Of a stretch of 64,000 bases of DNA, positions 45,294 through 54,558 are shown in pieces (position 1 is the first letter of the stretch; the number at the start of each line of letters is the position of its first letter). This DNA is from Streptomyces sp. NBC_00683 (lineage in GTDB: Bacteria > Actinomycetota > Actinomycetes > Streptomycetales > Streptomycetaceae). The stretch lies in assembly GCF_036226745.1 (NCBI RefSeq), contig NZ_CP109013.1, forward strand, positions 3,410,001 to 3,474,000, read 5' to 3'. The notes under the pieces were generated by a model. The model ran no database searches. It had not been told where the DNA came from and was given only the letters and a program-made list of their open reading frames with translations. The position numbers and the translations under genes are program-made.

Positions 45294-46565
45294 GTGCCTG
45301 CTCTGAAAAAGACCGTATTGACGGTCCTCTCCGCCGCGTTGCTGTCCGTATGTGTCGTCAGTCCTGCGGTCGCGGCCGACAAGGACAAGACCGACGACAA
45401 ACAGCCGAAGCCGACCGGGCCGATGTCGACGGTCGGCGGCAAGCAGCTCGGGGAGGTCGGCACCCAGGTCAACCTGGGCGGCGGCGCACCGGTCCTGCCG
45501 AAGGACCTCACCGCACGCTCGTGGATCGTCGCGGACGCGGAGAACGGCCAGGTGCTCGCGGCCCACAACTCCCACTGGCGGCTGCCGCCCGCCTCCACCC
45601 TGAAGATGCTCTTCGCCGACACGGTCCTGCCCGCGCTCCAGCCCAGGACCATGACGCACATGGTGACGGAGGAGGAGCTCGCGGGTGTCGGTCAGGGCAG
45701 CAGCCTGGTGGGCATCAAGGAGGACCACGCCTACACGGTCCACGACCTGTGGCTCGGCGTGTTCCTGCGCTCCGGCAACGACGCGGTGCACGTGCTGTCC
45801 TCGATGTACGGCGGCGTGCCCGCGACGGTCGCGGCCATGCAGCGGCACGCCGAGGAACTGCAGGCGCTCGACACGACGGTCGTCTCGCCGGACGGCTACG
45901 ACGCCCCGAACCAGGTCTCCAGCGCGTACGACCTGACGCTGTTCGCCCGCAGCGGTCTCCAGAAGGCCGACTTCCGGGAGTACAGCGCGACGGCGACAGC
46001 CGAGTTCCCGGGGGAGCAGAAGAAGGGCAAGAAGCGGAAGTCCTTCGAGATCCAGAACACCAACCGGCTGATCACCGGTGACATCGGCGTGGAGCCGTAC
46101 AAGGGCATCGCGGGCGTCAAGAACGGCTACACCACGCACGCGGGCAACACCTTCACCGGAGTCGCCGAGCGCAACGGCAAGGTCCTGCTCGTCACCGTCA
46201 TGAACCCGTCGTCCGACGAGAGCCACGCCGTCTACAAGGAGGCCGCAAGCCTGCTCGACTGGGGCTTCGCTTCGAGCGGCAAGGTGACCCCGGTCGGCGA
46301 ACTGGTCCCTCCGAAGTCCGCCGCCACCGGGACCGGCAAGGGCGCCCAGCAGGAAGGCGCCACGGACGCCGCCAAGGCCGGGTCGGGGACCACGGCCGGG
46401 GCCGGGAAGAAGCACGCGGCGACCACCGCTGCCACCGGAACCAGCGGGGTGTGGACGGCACTGTCGATCGTCGGCGGGCTGCTGGTGGTCCTCGGGGCGG
46501 GCGTGTTCCTGGTCAACCGGCGCTGGCCGCTGCCCGATCTGGTGCGTCGTCTCCCCCGTCGCTGA
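45294..46565 (+). CDS. D-alanyl-D-alanine carboxypeptidase (PBP5-type, S11)
   Basis: A 423-residue exported protein: signal peptide 1-28, S11 catalytic domain with Ser101-X2-Lys104 (PPASTLKM), Ser160-Gly-Asn (SGNDA) and KNG (VKNGYTTHAG) in place of the canonical KTG. A Thr/Ala-rich region and a C-terminal membrane helix (TALSIVGGLLVVLGAGVFLV) with a basic tail anchor it. It trims the terminal D-Ala of peptidoglycan stem peptides. The GTG start has no Shine-Dalgarno; TACGTT 7 bases before suggests a leaderless start. Its last 53 bases overlap the convergent YihY gene. Confidence 0.9.
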   Translation: MPALKKTVLTVLSAALLSVCVVSPAVAADKDKTDDKQPKPTGPMSTVGGKQLGEVGTQVNLGGGAPVLPKDLTARSWIVADAENGQVLAAHNSHWRLPPASTLKMLFADTVLPALQPRTMTHMVTEEELAGVGQGSSLVGIKEDHAYTVHDLWLGVFLRSGNDAVHVLSSMYGGVPATVAAMQRHAEELQALDTTVVSPDGYDAPNQVSSAYDLTLFARSGLQKADFREYSATATAEFPGEQKKGKKRKSFEIQNTNRLITGDIGVEPYKGIAGVKNGYTTHAGNTFTGVAERNGKVLLVTVMNPSSDESHAVYKEAASLLDWGFASSGKVTPVGELVPPKSAATGTGKGAQQEGATDAAKAGSGTTAGAGKKHAATTAATGTSGVWTALSIVGGLLVVLGAGVFLVNRRWPLPDLVRRLPRR

Positions 46566-47436
46566 CGGAACCGGTCGCGCCCTCCTCCTTGCTCGGCGTC
46601 GCCGTCCAGGCGGCGCAGAGGAGCAGCAGCTTCGCTGTGAAGTTGATCCAGAGGAGCAGCGCGACCGGCACGCCGAAGGCGCCGTACATGCTCTTCGCCG
46701 CGACGTCCTTCATGTAGCTGCCCAGCAGCAGCTTGAGCAGCTCGAAGCCGACTGCGCCGACGAGCCCCGCGACGATCAGCCTGCGGCGCGGCGGCTCCAC
46801 GCCGGGCAGCAGGGTCAGCAGGTAGATCAGCAGCAGGAAGTCGGCGAACACCGCGACCGCCATGGCGGCCACCTGGAGCAGCACGCCGCCGGCGCCGCCC
46901 TCGGGGATGCCCAGCAGATCGGCCGTCCAGCCGATGGCTGTCGAGCCGACGGTCGAAGCGGCCAGTGTCACGAGCGCCGCACCGCCGAGGCCGAACAGCA
47001 GACCGGCGTCCTTGAGCTTGCGGACGACCGGATTGCCCTCGTCCACGTCGTCCTTCTCCCAGACGGCGCGCAGGCAGTCCCGCATCGCGCCGACCCAGCC
47101 GATACCGGTGATGAGCAGCAGCACACCGGCGACGAGTCCGACCGTGCCCGCGTTGGCCACCAGATTGTCGATGCCGAGCTGGTCCGAGATACCCGGCACC
47201 TGCTCGGCCACCTTGTCCTTGATCTTTTCCAGCTGCTCGTCGGAGAGCAGCGCGGCACCGATCGCCGCGCCGACCGCGATGAGCGGGAAGAGCGCGAGGA
47301 AGCTGATGAAGGTGATGGCCGCGGCGAGCCTCGTCCAGTGGACCCGGTCCAGCGTCTCGTAGGAGCGCCAGGCGTGCGTCTCCATGAGCCGTGCGACGAG
47401 CGGCCCGATGACGGGGAGTTTTTTCAGCCAGTCCAT
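46513..47436 (-). CDS. YihY/BrkB-family membrane protein
   Basis: A 307-residue protein with six helices and family blocks RLAAAITFISFLALFPLIAVGAA near 38, PVVRKLKDAGLLFGLGG and YMKDVAAKSMYGAFGVPVALLLWINFTAKLLLLCAAW. The family was once called ribonuclease BN; its function is uncertain and envelope-related. I chose the ATG at 47436 (MDWLKKLP); a start at 47496 adds 20 residues without a better site. The C-terminus overlaps the carboxypeptidase gene by 53 bases. Confidence 0.85.
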   Translation of the reverse strand: MDWLKKLPVIGPLVARLMETHAWRSYETLDRVHWTRLAAAITFISFLALFPLIAVGAAIGAALLSDEQLEKIKDKVAEQVPGISDQLGIDNLVANAGTVGLVAGVLLLITGIGWVGAMRDCLRAVWEKDDVDEGNPVVRKLKDAGLLFGLGGAALVTLAASTVGSTAIGWTADLLGIPEGGAGGVLLQVAAMAVAVFADFLLLIYLLTLLPGVEPPRRRLIVAGLVGAVGFELLKLLLGSYMKDVAAKSMYGAFGVPVALLLWINFTAKLLLLCAAWTATPSKEEGATGSVSDGGDDAPDRAAASAG

Positions 47437-47564
47437 GACGTACGCGTACCCCTCTGGGCGGAGAAAACCGGTGTCCGGGTCCTCCGGAGCCACCAATCAC
47501 CCATTTCGGTGAGTGCTGTAACAAATCCCTCAAATGGGTTTTCTCGGGCGATACGGTCACCCTC

Positions 47565-48917
47565 ATGTCCGTCGACACGGTGTCCATGACCGGCTGGGGC
47601 CGCACCGCCCCGACGACCGCCCTGCGGTTTCGCCCCCGTACCTACGAAGAGGCCGTCGCCGCCGTGCGCGGCTGCGGGCCCCGCGGTGTCGTCGCCCGCG
47701 GGCTGGGCCGCGCCCACGGCGACGCGGCCCAGAATGCGGGCGGCTCGGTCGTCGACATGACCGCGTTGGACCGGATCCGCACGTTCGACGCCGACACCGG
47801 CACGGTGGTCTGCGACGCCGGGGTGAGCCTGCACCGGCTGATGACCGTTCTGCTGCCGCTCGGCTGGTTCGTGCCGGTCACCCCCCGGACCCGCTATGTC
47901 ACCGTCGGCGGGGCGATCGGCTCCGACGTCCACGGCAGCAACCACCCGGCCGCCGGCTCCTTCACGCGGCATGTGAGCTCGCTGGAACTCCTGACCGCCG
48001 ACGGCGAGGTGCACACGGTGCTGCCCGGCACCGAGCTGTTCGACGCGACCGCGGGTGGCCTGGGCCTGACCGGGGTCGTCCTCTCCGCGACGCTCAGGTT
48101 CCGTCCCGTCGCGACGTCGCTCATGAAGGTCGACACCGAGCGGGCCGCCGATCTGGACGAGACACTGGCCCGCCTCGCGTCCTCCGGACACAGCGCGCCG
48201 TATGCGACGGCCTGGATCGATCTTCTGGCGCGCGGGAAGGCGAGGGGGCGCTCCGTCCTCACCCGGGGGGAGCACGCACCACTCAGTGCGCTCCGGGCGC
48301 GCGCCCGGCGCACACCGCTGGTGTTCCGCCCGGGACAGCTGTCCACCTCGCCGCCCGCCCTCGTACCGGAAGGGCTGCTCGGCCGGACCTCCGCAACCCT
48401 CTTCAACGAGCTCCGCTACCGCAGCGCACCCGTGTTCCGCTCCGGGGAGCTGCAGAAGCTCTCCGCCTTCTTCCACCCCATGGACGCCGTCCCTCAGTGG
48501 AACCGCCTCTACGGCCGCAACGGCTTCGTGCAGTACCAGTTCACCGTCGGGTACGGCCAGGAGGAGACCCTGCACCGCATCGTCGGGCGGATCTCGGCGC
48601 TCCGGTGTCCCGCGTTCCACGCCGTGCTCGGGCGGTTCGGCGAAGGCGGTCCGGGCTGGCTGTCGTTCCCCTCACCCGGCTGGACGCTCTCCTTCGGCCT
48701 GCCCGCCGGGCTTCCCGGCGTGGCGCGCCTCCTGGACGGCCTCGACGACGAGGTGGCGGCGGCCGGCGGCCGGGTCTGCCTGGCGAAGGACGCACGGATG
48801 CGGCCGGAAACACTGGCCGCGATGTACCCGCGGCTGCCCGAATTCCGCGCCCTGCGGGCGGAACTGGACCCGCGGGGGGCCTTCCGGTCGGACCTGTCCC
48901 GCCGTCTCGCGCTCTGA
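47565..48917 (+). CDS. dprE1: FAD-linked oxidase, DprE1-like
   Basis: A 450-residue member of the VAO fold family, resembling decaprenylphosphoryl-ribose 2'-oxidase. It has TGWGRTAPT near 9-17, GLGRAHGDAAQNAGG (46-60), TVGGAIGSDVHGSNH near 112-126, and the C-terminal block FPSPGWTLSF. With DprE2 it epimerises decaprenylphosphoryl-ribose to the arabinose donor for wall polymers. The ATG at 47565 is probably correct (a second lies at 47586). The SDR partner follows after a 139-base spacer. Confidence 0.85.
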   Translation: MSVDTVSMTGWGRTAPTTALRFRPRTYEEAVAAVRGCGPRGVVARGLGRAHGDAAQNAGGSVVDMTALDRIRTFDADTGTVVCDAGVSLHRLMTVLLPLGWFVPVTPRTRYVTVGGAIGSDVHGSNHPAAGSFTRHVSSLELLTADGEVHTVLPGTELFDATAGGLGLTGVVLSATLRFRPVATSLMKVDTERAADLDETLARLASSGHSAPYATAWIDLLARGKARGRSVLTRGEHAPLSALRARARRTPLVFRPGQLSTSPPALVPEGLLGRTSATLFNELRYRSAPVFRSGELQKLSAFFHPMDAVPQWNRLYGRNGFVQYQFTVGYGQEETLHRIVGRISALRCPAFHAVLGRFGEGGPGWLSFPSPGWTLSFGLPAGLPGVARLLDGLDDEVAAAGGRVCLAKDARMRPETLAAMYPRLPEFRALRAELDPRGAFRSDLSRRLAL

Positions 48918-49056
48918 CCGCTGCCTGTCCGCCTGCCGCTCTGCCTGCCTGCCGACCTGCGCGTCTGCCGCCTTGCGCGTCTGCCGCATCCTCTTCCGCC
49001 GCTCGCTCTGCCGTCCGCCCCCTGCCGTCCGCTCTGCCGCTGCTAGGAGATTTCTC
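48918..49056. repeat. Low-complexity CTGCC-rich spacer between dprE1 and dprE2
   Basis: About 120 bases consist of degenerate CTGCCG/CTGCGCGTCTGCCG units without a long open frame of its own. GCGCGTCTGCCGC occurs at least twice. The ribosome binding site of the next gene follows at its end (TAGGAGA). Confidence 0.55.
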
Positions 49057-49812
49057 GTGAAGGACGCCTTCGGTGCCCCGCAGTCCCTGCTCGTCCTCGG
49101 CGGCACCTCGGAGATCGGCCTGGCCACCGCGCGCCGCCTGATCTCCCGCCGTACCCGCACGGTCCGGCTGGCCGGCCGGCCTTCCCCCGCCCTGGAGAGG
49201 GCCGCCGCCGAGCTGCGTGAGCTGGGGGCGGACGTGCGTACCGTCGCCTTCGACGCGCTCGACACCGAGTCGCACGAGGAGGTGCTGGGAAAGCTCTTCA
49301 CCGAGGGTGACATCGACACGGTGCTGCTGGCCTTCGGCATCCTCGGCGACCAGGCGCGCGACGAGGAGGATCCGCTGTCCGCGGTCCGGGTCGCCCAGAC
49401 CAACTACACGGGGGCGGTTTCCGCCGGCCTGGTGTGCGCCGGCGCACTCCAGGCGCAGGGCCACGGATCGCTGGTGGTGCTCTCCTCGGTGTCGGGCGAG
49501 CGCGCCCGGCGCGCCGACTTCATCTACGGGTCGAGCAAGGCGGGCCTGGACGCCTTCGCGCAGGGGCTCGGGGACGCGCTGCACGGTACGGGGGTGCATG
49601 TGATGGTCGTACGCCCCGGCTTCGTACGGTCGAAGATGACCGCGGGCCGTCAGGAGGCTCCGCTCGCGACGACTCCGGGCGCGGTCGCCGACGCGATCGT
49701 GACGGGCCTGAGGCGGCGCTCGGAGACGGTGTGGGTGCCCGGCGCCCTGCGGGTGGTGATGTCGGCGCTGCGGCACGTCCCGCGCCCGCTGTTCCGGCGG
49801 CTGCCGGTCTAG
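49057..49812 (+). CDS. dprE2: SDR-family reductase, DprE2-like
   Basis: A 251-residue short-chain dehydrogenase with VLGGTSEIGLATA near 13-25 (nucleotide binding), SSVSGERARR and the catalytic YGSSKAG (Tyr-X3-Lys) near 156-162. It completes the epimerisation begun by the upstream DprE1-like oxidase, reducing the keto intermediate to the arabinose form. GTG at 49057 has TAGGAGA 6 bases before. The pairing supports a role in arabinan or related wall synthesis. Confidence 0.83.
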   Translation: MKDAFGAPQSLLVLGGTSEIGLATARRLISRRTRTVRLAGRPSPALERAAAELRELGADVRTVAFDALDTESHEEVLGKLFTEGDIDTVLLAFGILGDQARDEEDPLSAVRVAQTNYTGAVSAGLVCAGALQAQGHGSLVVLSSVSGERARRADFIYGSSKAGLDAFAQGLGDALHGTGVHVMVVRPGFVRSKMTAGRQEAPLATTPGAVADAIVTGLRRRSETVWVPGALRVVMSALRHVPRPLFRRLPV

Positions 49813-49868
49813 ACGGCGGTCCGGTCGGCGGAGCACGGCAGCGGACCGGGGCACCCGGTCCGCTGCGA

Positions 49869-49933
49869 ACCGGGTGAGCTGGGACCGGGTGAGCTGGAAC
49901 CGGCTGGGCTGGAACCGGCTGGGCTGGGACCGG
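49869..49933. repeat. 15-bp tandem repeat, about 4.3 copies
   Basis: Units of the form ACCGG-X-TG-X-GCTGG-X begin at 49869, 49884, 49899 and 49914; the last is cut at 49933. Two sub-types alternate by one or two bases. The array lies between the dprE2 stop and the convergent 2H phosphoesterase stop, outside genes. Confidence 0.8.
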
Positions 49934-49975
49934 CGCAGCGTCAGGGCTGCGGGGGCCGTGGCCCCGGCAGGCTGC

Positions 49976-50566
49976 TCAGGGCTGCAGGGACGGCTGGTCC
50001 ACGGAGCAGCCGCCCTGGGCCGGTACGGCGGGTGCGCCGCCGCCGGCCCCGAACGGGAACTCGTTGATCTTGCGCCAGACGCTGTCCGCGCCCTGCTCGT
50101 ACAGCGCGAAGGAACCGCAGGTCCACGCCGCCTCGTACGAGGAGAGCTCCTCGTACGCGCGGTCCATCGCGTCCTCCGCGATGCCGTGCGCCACGGTCAC
50201 ATGCGGGTGGTACGGGAACTGGAGCTCGCGCACCAGCGGCCCCGAGGCCTCCCGGATCCGCTTCTGGAGCCAGGAACAGGCCGAGGCGCCTTCGACGACC
50301 TGGACGAAGACGACCGGTGACAGCGGGCGGAAGGTGCCCGTACCGGACAGCCTCATCGGGAAGGCGCGGCCGGCCGTGGCGATCTGGGCGAGGTGCGCCT
50401 CGATCGCCGGCAGGTCCGCCGCCTCGGCCTCCGTCGGCGGGAGAAGGGTGACGTGGGTGGGAATGCCGTACGCGGCAGGGTCCCCGAAGCTCGCGCGCCG
50501 CTCCTGGAGCAGGCTGCCGTAGGGCTCCGGGACCGCGATCGAAACGCCAAGCGTTACGGTCCCCAC
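49976..50566 (-). CDS. 2'-5' RNA ligase family 2H phosphoesterase
   Basis: A 196-residue protein with the two His-X-Thr motifs of the 2H family: THVTLLPP (37-44) and HPHVTVAHG (near 120-128). Members act on 2'-5' linkages or cyclic phosphates of RNA or nucleotides. The substrate cannot be told from sequence. It is on the same strand as, and 90 bases downstream of, trpS. Confidence 0.85.
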   Translation of the reverse strand: MGTVTLGVSIAVPEPYGSLLQERRASFGDPAAYGIPTHVTLLPPTEAEAADLPAIEAHLAQIATAGRAFPMRLSGTGTFRPLSPVVFVQVVEGASACSWLQKRIREASGPLVRELQFPYHPHVTVAHGIAEDAMDRAYEELSSYEAAWTCGSFALYEQGADSVWRKINEFPFGAGGGAPAVPAQGGCSVDQPSLQP

Positions 50567-50656
50567 ATCGTTCTCCTCAATCGTCGATGGTCGGTTTTCG
50601 GTCGTGCCGACGCCAGTGTGAACCCTCGGGCCGTGATCTCGCCAGGGTCCTTGGAC

Positions 50657-51682
<1,026 letters not shown>

Positions 51683-51690
51683 TCAGGTAT

Positions 51691-51717
51691 GGAACCGATC
51701 TCCGGCAGCCGGTGTAT
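51691..51717 (+). promoter_or_regulatory. ECF-type promoter of the sigma factor gene
   Basis: GGAACC (51691-51696) and GTAT (51714-51717) with a 17-base spacer match the ECF promoter pattern of streptomycetes. An identical -35, spacer length and -10 recur at 53585-53611 in front of the gene at 53665, which points to one sigma factor acting on both. Confidence 0.6.
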
Positions 51718-51835
51718 GAAAGGTGTGAGGACGCGGGAGGGGGCCCTGCAGCCAGGGCCGGAGGGGGGCCGCACCGTCGACGACAGGACCGGGAGCGGTG
51801 TCGTCGGGCGTGCCGGAGGACAGTCCGGTGGGCCG

Positions 51836-52438
51836 ATGGGGGACACGGCCGACGGTGAGGCTGCGGTGATCGCTCGTGTGCGCGCCGGCGAGGCGGAGGC
51901 ATACGCGCAGCTCGTGCGCGCCCACACAGGTGTCGCACTGCGGGCGGCCGTGGCCTTCGGCGCGGGGGCCGACGCGGAGGACGTGGTGCAGTCCGCGTTC
52001 TTCAAGGCGTACCAAGCGCTGGGGCGCTTCCGGGACGGCGCGTCCTTCCGTCCGTGGCTGCTGCGGATCGTGGTGAATGAGACGAGAAACACAGTCCGGT
52101 CGGCGGGGCGCGCACGGGCGGTGGCCGGGCGTGAGGCCAGATTTCAGGGTGCCGACCCGCTGATACCCGATACGGCGGATCCCGCGGTGGCGGCGCTGGC
52201 TGAAGAGCGGCGGACCCTGCTGTCTGCCGCGTTGGAAGAGCTCACCGAGGAGCAGCGGCAGGTGGTGACCTGCCGCTATCTCCTCGAAATGGACGAGGCG
52301 GAGACGGCGCAGGCGCTGGGCTGGCCGCGCGGGACGGTGAAGTCCCGTCTGAACCGTGGACTGAAGAAGCTGGAACAGCGGCTCGGCGGGCAGTTGGGCC
52401 CGGGTCCGGGACCGGAAGGAGGTGAGAGGAATGGCTGA
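51836..52438 (+). CDS. ECF RNA polymerase sigma factor
   Basis: Region 2 is EAYAQLVRAHTGVALRAAVAFGAGADAEDVVQSAFFKAYQALGRF, and region 4 is LEELTEEQRQVVTCRYLLEMDEAETAQALGWPRGTVKSRLNRGLKKLEQRL. ATG at 51836 (MGDTADG) gives 200 residues; the frame extends to the promoter region, with GTG at 51725 as a possible leaderless start. Its own promoter has GGAACC-N17-GTAT, consistent with autoregulation. The stop overlaps the anti-sigma start by 8 bases. Confidence 0.88.
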   Translation: MGDTADGEAAVIARVRAGEAEAYAQLVRAHTGVALRAAVAFGAGADAEDVVQSAFFKAYQALGRFRDGASFRPWLLRIVVNETRNTVRSAGRARAVAGREARFQGADPLIPDTADPAVAALAEERRTLLSAALEELTEEQRQVVTCRYLLEMDEAETAQALGWPRGTVKSRLNRGLKKLEQRLGGQLGPGPGPEGGERNG

Positions 52439-53351
52439 GATGGACGACCCGACGCCCCCGGGATCGGCACACAATCGCCCGGGCCCGGAGCGCGACGGAG
52501 ACCGGGCGCGGCTGCGGGCGGAGCTGCTTGCCCTGGGCCGCGGCCTGGACGTGCCGGCGACCGACGGCCGCACGATGGCCGAGCGCGTGCTGGCGCAGAT
52601 CGTCGCCGAAGCGGCGCCCACACCGGTGCGCGAACCACCGGGTCTGCGGGAGCGGACCGGCGCGTGGGCCCGCAGGCACGCACGGATGTTGACCGCCGCC
52701 CTCTCGGGCCTGCTCGTCGTGCTGGTGCTCACGCCCCCCGTCAGGGCGGCGGTCGTGGAGTGGCTCGACTTCGGCGGGGTCCAGGTGCGGTACGCACCGT
52801 CGGCGGAGCCCCCCGGCCCGGCCGACGCGTCGCGGGCACCGGGCGCCGGAAGCACCGGCGCGCCGGGGGCGGCCGGGGAGCCGGGTGCCCCGGACTGCGC
52901 CGAGTCGGTGCCGATCGCCGAGGCGGCCCGGCGAGCGGGTTTCCGGCCGGTCGTCCCCGGCGAGCTCGGTCCACCGGACGCGGTGGCCGTGACAGGCCTG
53001 CCGGAGCGCCGGTGGATGGTCACCCTGTGCTGGCACGAGCGGGGGCGGACCATTCGGCTCGACGAGTTCGCGTCCGGGCTCGATCCGTACTTCACCAAGC
53101 AGGTCCGCATACAGCCGCAGTGGCTGGAGCTGGGCACGGACGACACCGGTCCCCGGACGAAAGCGCTGTGGTTCGCGCAGCCCCATCAGCTGGACTTCGG
53201 GATGGTCGGGAAGGACGGTCTGCGGTGGGTCCGGTCCGAACGGACCGCAGGACCGACGCTGTTGTGGGTGCGGGACGGTCGGATGACGCTGCGGCTGGAA
53301 GGCGTGGACTCGCAGGAGCGGGCGCGCTCGGTCGCCGAGTCCACTCTCTGA
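52431..53351 (+). CDS. Putative transmembrane anti-sigma factor
   Basis: A 306-residue single-pass protein: cytoplasmic residues 1-85 (RAELLALGRGLDVPATDGRTMAERVLAQIV), one helix near 86-105, and an extracytoplasmic part with Ala/Gly-rich linker and a Cys pair (PDCAESVP; VTLCWHERG). A strong AAGGAGGTG (52416-52424) leads to the ATG. Overlap with the sigma gene and one-helix topology suggest it holds the sigma factor inactive. No zinc motif is visible. Confidence 0.65.
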   Translation: MAEMDDPTPPGSAHNRPGPERDGDRARLRAELLALGRGLDVPATDGRTMAERVLAQIVAEAAPTPVREPPGLRERTGAWARRHARMLTAALSGLLVVLVLTPPVRAAVVEWLDFGGVQVRYAPSAEPPGPADASRAPGAGSTGAPGAAGEPGAPDCAESVPIAEAARRAGFRPVVPGELGPPDAVAVTGLPERRWMVTLCWHERGRTIRLDEFASGLDPYFTKQVRIQPQWLELGTDDTGPRTKALWFAQPHQLDFGMVGKDGLRWVRSERTAGPTLLWVRDGRMTLRLEGVDSQERARSVAESTL

Positions 53352-53381
53352 ACTCTGGACGACCTCTGGACGACCTCTGGA

Positions 53382-53557
53382 CCTCCGGGCCTCCGGGCCT
53401 CCGGGCCTCCGGGCCTCCGGGCCTCCGGGCCTCCGGGCCTCCGGGCCTCCGGGCCTCCGGGCCTCCGGGCCTCCGGGCCTCCGGGCCTCCGGGCCTCCGG
53501 GCCTCCGGGCCTCCGGGCCTCCGGGCCTCCGGGCCTCCGGGCCTCTGGGCCTCTGGA
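53382..53557. repeat. 8-bp tandem repeat, 20 perfect copies
   Basis: CCTCCGGG is repeated 20 times without error from 53382 to 53541, followed by two degenerate copies to 53557. Three degenerate units of 11 bases (CTCTGGACGAC) precede it. It lies 30 bases after the anti-sigma stop and just upstream of an ECF-type promoter. It has no coding meaning I can support. Confidence 0.9.
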
Positions 53558-53584
53558 CGGACCGGAAAACAACCGGTTCCGGAC

Positions 53585-53612
53585 GGAACCTCGAAGGGCC
53601 CGGCGGTGTATC
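53585..53612 (+). promoter_or_regulatory. ECF-type promoter of the membrane protein gene
   Basis: GGAACC (53585-53590), 17 bases, then GTATC (53608-53612). This matches the sigma gene promoter at 51691-51717 in sequence and spacing. The start of the next gene is 53 bases downstream. Confidence 0.6.
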
Positions 53613-53664
53613 AGAAGTGTCCGGTCCGGAGGGTCCGCACCGGACACAGGCAGGGGGACGACAC

Positions 53665-54420
53665 ATGCGAAAGCGACAGGAGCGCCGGGGGTGGGTGCGG
53701 CGTCTCGCCGTTCTGGTGACGGTCCTCGGGCTGGGCGTGCTGCTCGCGCCGAGCGCGGTGGCGGGCGGGCAGACGAGCGTGCTGGTCACCTCACCGTCGA
53801 GCGGCGAGGCCTCCGCCCTCTACGTATCGGATCCGAGATTCGGCGGGCTGTCCCGCCTGCTGGGCCCGCCGGACAAAGGCGACCGTCCCCGCCCTCCGTC
53901 GCTGGACGGCTCGGTGGCGACCCGGCAGATCAACGTGACATGGATGGCCCTCGACCTGCAGCCGACCCGGACGGACCGGGTGTTCCCCGGAGCCGACCCC
54001 GACACCGTATGGATACACACGGCCGCGCAGGTGCCGGCCACCTATCGGGGTCTCTGGCACCGCGCCGCCGAGCCGAGGAAGCTGGTCGCCCTCCTGGACT
54101 CACTCGGGCTGATGGGCAGGACGAGCCCCGAGAAGGCGGGGCCCGCGCTGCATCCCCGTCCCTGGGAGAGCGAGAGTGCCCAGGCGCCCGCCGCAGGGAC
54201 CCCGGCCGGCGGGGCGCCATCACCGGATGGCGTGGCCTCCCCCGGCCGGAGGGCTCTCGCGGCCGCTGTCGCGGCAGAGGATGCGGGGCCTTACGAGCGC
54301 CTCGACCATTGGTGGTGGGCGATACCCGGGCTCGCGATGGGCGCGGTGCTCGCCCTGGCCCTGCGTTCGAGGGGTGGTCGACGGGAGCCGGGGCGGCGTC
54401 AGGAGCTGCTCGACCGCTGA
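53665..54420 (+). CDS. Exported membrane protein, likely sigma target, 251 aa
   Basis: Signal peptide 8-33 (VRRLAVLVTVLGLGVLLAPSAVAGG), an extracytoplasmic domain with DGSVATRQINVTWMALDLQPTRTDRVFPG and VWIHTAAQVPATYRGLWHRA, then a C-terminal helix near 226-244 and a basic tail. ATG at 53665 follows AGGGGGACG. I cannot name the domain. The ECF promoter in front, and the preceding sigma/anti-sigma pair, suggest it belongs to the same envelope response. Confidence 0.68.
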   Translation: MRKRQERRGWVRRLAVLVTVLGLGVLLAPSAVAGGQTSVLVTSPSSGEASALYVSDPRFGGLSRLLGPPDKGDRPRPPSLDGSVATRQINVTWMALDLQPTRTDRVFPGADPDTVWIHTAAQVPATYRGLWHRAAEPRKLVALLDSLGLMGRTSPEKAGPALHPRPWESESAQAPAAGTPAGGAPSPDGVASPGRRALAAAVAAEDAGPYERLDHWWWAIPGLAMGAVLALALRSRGGRREPGRRQELLDR

Positions 54421-54558
54421 GCGGCAGGGAGAGCGACAGGAAGCGGTGCACCGGGGGTTCGGAGGCGCGCCGCACAGTAAAGGTTTCCTCGTCCCGGATC
54501 CGACCGACGATACAAAGTGGGCACACCCCGCCCACGCCGCACGACGAACGGAGATCCC

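Noticed and set aside
43320..46565. A plus-strand open frame of more than 1000 codons
   Set aside because: The first two thirds are the shadow of the metallophosphoesterase gene on the other strand, and the composition is unlike a protein. Only the part from 45294 encodes a real product.
53382..53557. CRISPR array
   Set aside because: The units are 8 bases long and contiguous with no spacers, and no cas genes are near.
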